64,000 bases of DNA from an uncultured Ruminococcus sp. GTDB taxonomy: Bacteria > Bacillota > Clostridia > Oscillospirales > Acutalibacteraceae. The stretch is taken from positions 1 through 64,000 of the forward strand of contig CADCKR010000010.1 in the NCBI GenBank assembly GCA_902802105.1, read 5' to 3'. Below are positions 62,626-64,000 of the stretch, in pieces. Each line of letters begins with the position of its first letter. Within the stretch, counting starts at the first letter, position 1. The notes under the pieces were generated by a model that was not told the DNA's origin, did not search any database, and was given only the letters and a program-made list of their open reading frames with translations. The translations under genes were made by a program, and so were the position numbers.

Positions 62626-64000
62626 ATGAGGAACGATACCGCTTCTGCAAACGATATATTAAATAAAAGACCGGATAAAATACCTGCGGTAAATATTATA
62701 GGCGCGGGACTGGCGGGGCTTTCGGCTGCGCTTGCCCTTGCGCGTTCGGGTATATCGTGCAGGCTTGTTTCGCCTATGCCGTCGGAACGGGCGCAGTCTG
62801 TCATGGCGGAGGGCGGCATCAACGCGGCTCTTGACACTATGGGAGAAAATGACACTGCGGCCGGACATTTTAATGATACCATGAATGGAGGCGTATATCT
62901 TGCCGACCCTGACGCCGTATGGGCTCTTTGCAGCAATGCGCCGGAAACGGTACGTATGCTGCTTGCTCTCGGCGCGGCTCTCAGTACAGAAAACGGCAGG
63001 CCTGTCCTGCGCAGCTTCGGCGGACAGAAAAAAAAGCGTACCGCCTATGCAAGAAGCAGTACGGGAAAGATACTCATGACTGCGCTGACAGACGCGGTAA
63101 GGCGATATGAGGCTGAGGGGCTTGTGCAAAGATATTCTCACCACAGGCTGCATTCGCTTAATATCAGAAACGGTGAATGCTTTGGCGCAAGGGTGCTTGA
63201 CCTGCACCGCAGGGTATTATCGGATATGAAAGGCTCCGTAATACTTGCAAGCGGAGGAATGAACGGTCTTTTTCCGGGCATGACTACAGGCTCTGTCTTA
63301 AATACGGGTGATGCTGCCGCTCTTGCCTTTGTCAGCGGCGCAGAGCTTGCCAATCCCGAAATGATACAGTACCATCCTACTACCTTCCCGATATCGGGGA
63401 AAAGATGTCTTGTAAGCGAAGCCGCAAGAGGAGAAGGCGGGCGGCTGTTTATCATGCGGAATAATGCGCGGTGGTACTTTATGGAGGAAAAATATCCGGA
63501 GCTTGGCAATCTTATGCCGAGAGATGTGGTATCAAGAGAGATCGAGCTTGTCAGGAATGATAAAGAGTGCAGCGGTCAGGTCTGCCTTGATATGACAGCG
63601 CTTGACAGGGCTGTATGGGAAAGCAGGCTTTCAGACCTGCGTGAGGAGTGTATAAGGTACCTTGGCAGAGATCCTGCCGCCGTACCTTTGGAGGTATCGC
63701 CCGGAATACATTATTTTATGGGCGGAATAAATGTTGACAAAGCCCACCGCACAAGTATTGCAAGGCTTTATGCCGCAGGAGAGTGCGCCTGTCAGTATCA
63801 CGGGGCAAACCGTCTGGGCGGCAATTCGATGCTTGGAGCGGTATTCGGAGGACAGACCGCCGCAAAAACCGCCGCATCGGAAATCATACCTGATAATGCA
63901 GGCGAGGAGGAGATCGCAGGCGGTGAAGAGCTTGAGATCATGCAGCCTGCCGGCGTGCCGGATAAGGCTGCAGAACTGCTCAGGGAGGCGCTCGGCATCT
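62626..64000 (+). CDS. fumarate reductase/succinate dehydrogenase-family flavoprotein (partial)
   Basis: 458 codons to the window edge. FAD site G-A-G-L-A-G-L-S-A-A (26-35), substrate His in Q-Y-H-P-T-T, catalytic S-E-A-A-R-G-E-G-G, P-R-D-V-V-S-R, H-Y-F-M-G-G-I and H-G-A-N-R-L-G-G-N-S are present. The last of these is the SdhA/FrdA form, not the NadB form (L-A-S-N-S). The His that links FAD covalently in FrdA is replaced (A-Q-S-V-M-A-E-G-G, Gln57), so FAD should be non-covalent. L-aspartate oxidase is the main alternative. The start follows AGGGTGA. Confidence 0.85.
   Translation, partial: MRNDTASANDILNKRPDKIPAVNIIGAGLAGLSAALALARSGISCRLVSPMPSERAQSVMAEGGINAALDTMGENDTAAGHFNDTMNGGVYLADPDAVWALCSNAPETVRMLLALGAALSTENGRPVLRSFGGQKKKRTAYARSSTGKILMTALTDAVRRYEAEGLVQRYSHHRLHSLNIRNGECFGARVLDLHRRVLSDMKGSVILASGGMNGLFPGMTTGSVLNTGDAAALAFVSGAELANPEMIQYHPTTFPISGKRCLVSEAARGEGGRLFIMRNNARWYFMEEKYPELGNLMPRDVVSREIELVRNDKECSGQVCLDMTALDRAVWESRLSDLREECIRYLGRDPAAVPLEVSPGIHYFMGGINVDKAHRTSIARLYAAGECACQYHGANRLGGNSMLGAVFGGQTAAKTAASEIIPDNAGEEEIAGGEELEIMQPAGVPDKAAELLREALGI

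Noticed and set aside
62626..64000. Annotation as L-aspartate oxidase (nadB)
   Set aside because: The H-G-A-N-R-L-G-G-N-S motif fits SdhA/FrdA rather than NadB (L-A-S-N-S), so it is kept only as an alternative.

Overview
The window looks like the chromosome of a Ruminococcus-type Clostridia (Oscillospiraceae). Supporting signs are the Gram-positive S10-spc-alpha ribosomal order with map, a KOW-domain gene and infA; a T-box leader; the SCIFF peptide and its radical-SAM maturase; BspA-type leucine-rich-repeat surface proteins; type-Z S14; strong AGGAGG ribosome binding sites; and moderate GC. Genes for malate/lactate dehydrogenase, fumarase, fumarate-reductase flavoprotein and pyruvate phosphate dikinase fit a succinate-forming, R. 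flavefaciens-like metabolism. The species is an inference.

Layout. 1-2.2 kb (mostly minus): a BspA-like lipoprotein flanked by two diverged 101-bp direct repeats, two micro-ORFs and tRNA-Leu(GAG). 2.3-6.6 kb (plus): a secreted LRR protein, then a metal-efflux unit (metallochaperone plus P1B ATPase) behind a promoter with a perfect inverted repeat. 6.7-8.8 kb: T-box leader and leuA; its specifier CUC matches the tRNA-Leu(GAG) encoded 5 kb away. 8.9-13.6 kb (minus): an orphan membrane protein, class I fumarase, proS and acpP. 13.9-16.5 kb: aroE, aroK and a lipoprotein. 16.9-32.8 kb: the ribosomal protein supercluster with secY, adk, map, infA and rpoA. It has a candidate attenuator in its leader and a strongly structured, unexplained RNA between rplW and rplB.

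33-40.8 kb: CpXC protein, ppdK, a YunG-like protein, tgt, yajC and a TIGR04086 membrane protein. 40.8-41.2 kb and 44.3-44.7 kb are repeat-dense spacers. 41.2-42.9 kb: SCIFF precursor and maturase. 42.9-44.3 kb: L20 leader, infC (AUU start), rpmI, rplT. 44.7-49.8 kb: a divergent shikimate kinase-like gene, a SpoU methyltransferase, dprA and topA.

50.5 kb to the end is the most unusual part: one long plus-strand unit. It encodes an FTR1 permease, a P19/Tp34 lipoprotein, a DUF2318 membrane protein, two FtsX permeases and an ABC ATPase. An FMN-binding lipoprotein, an anchored orphan, a histidine-rich membrane protein, a DUF4418 protein, a second FtsX/ATPase pair, a malate/lactate dehydrogenase-like enzyme and a fumarate-reductase flavoprotein (cut by the window end) follow. 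The promoter is covered by a 32-bp near-perfect palindrome and the leader carries a MITE-like element. I read it as an iron-uptake locus extended with a flavin/electron-transfer module. The first half matches the Campylobacter Cj1658-Cj1663 type; the second half is what deserves study.
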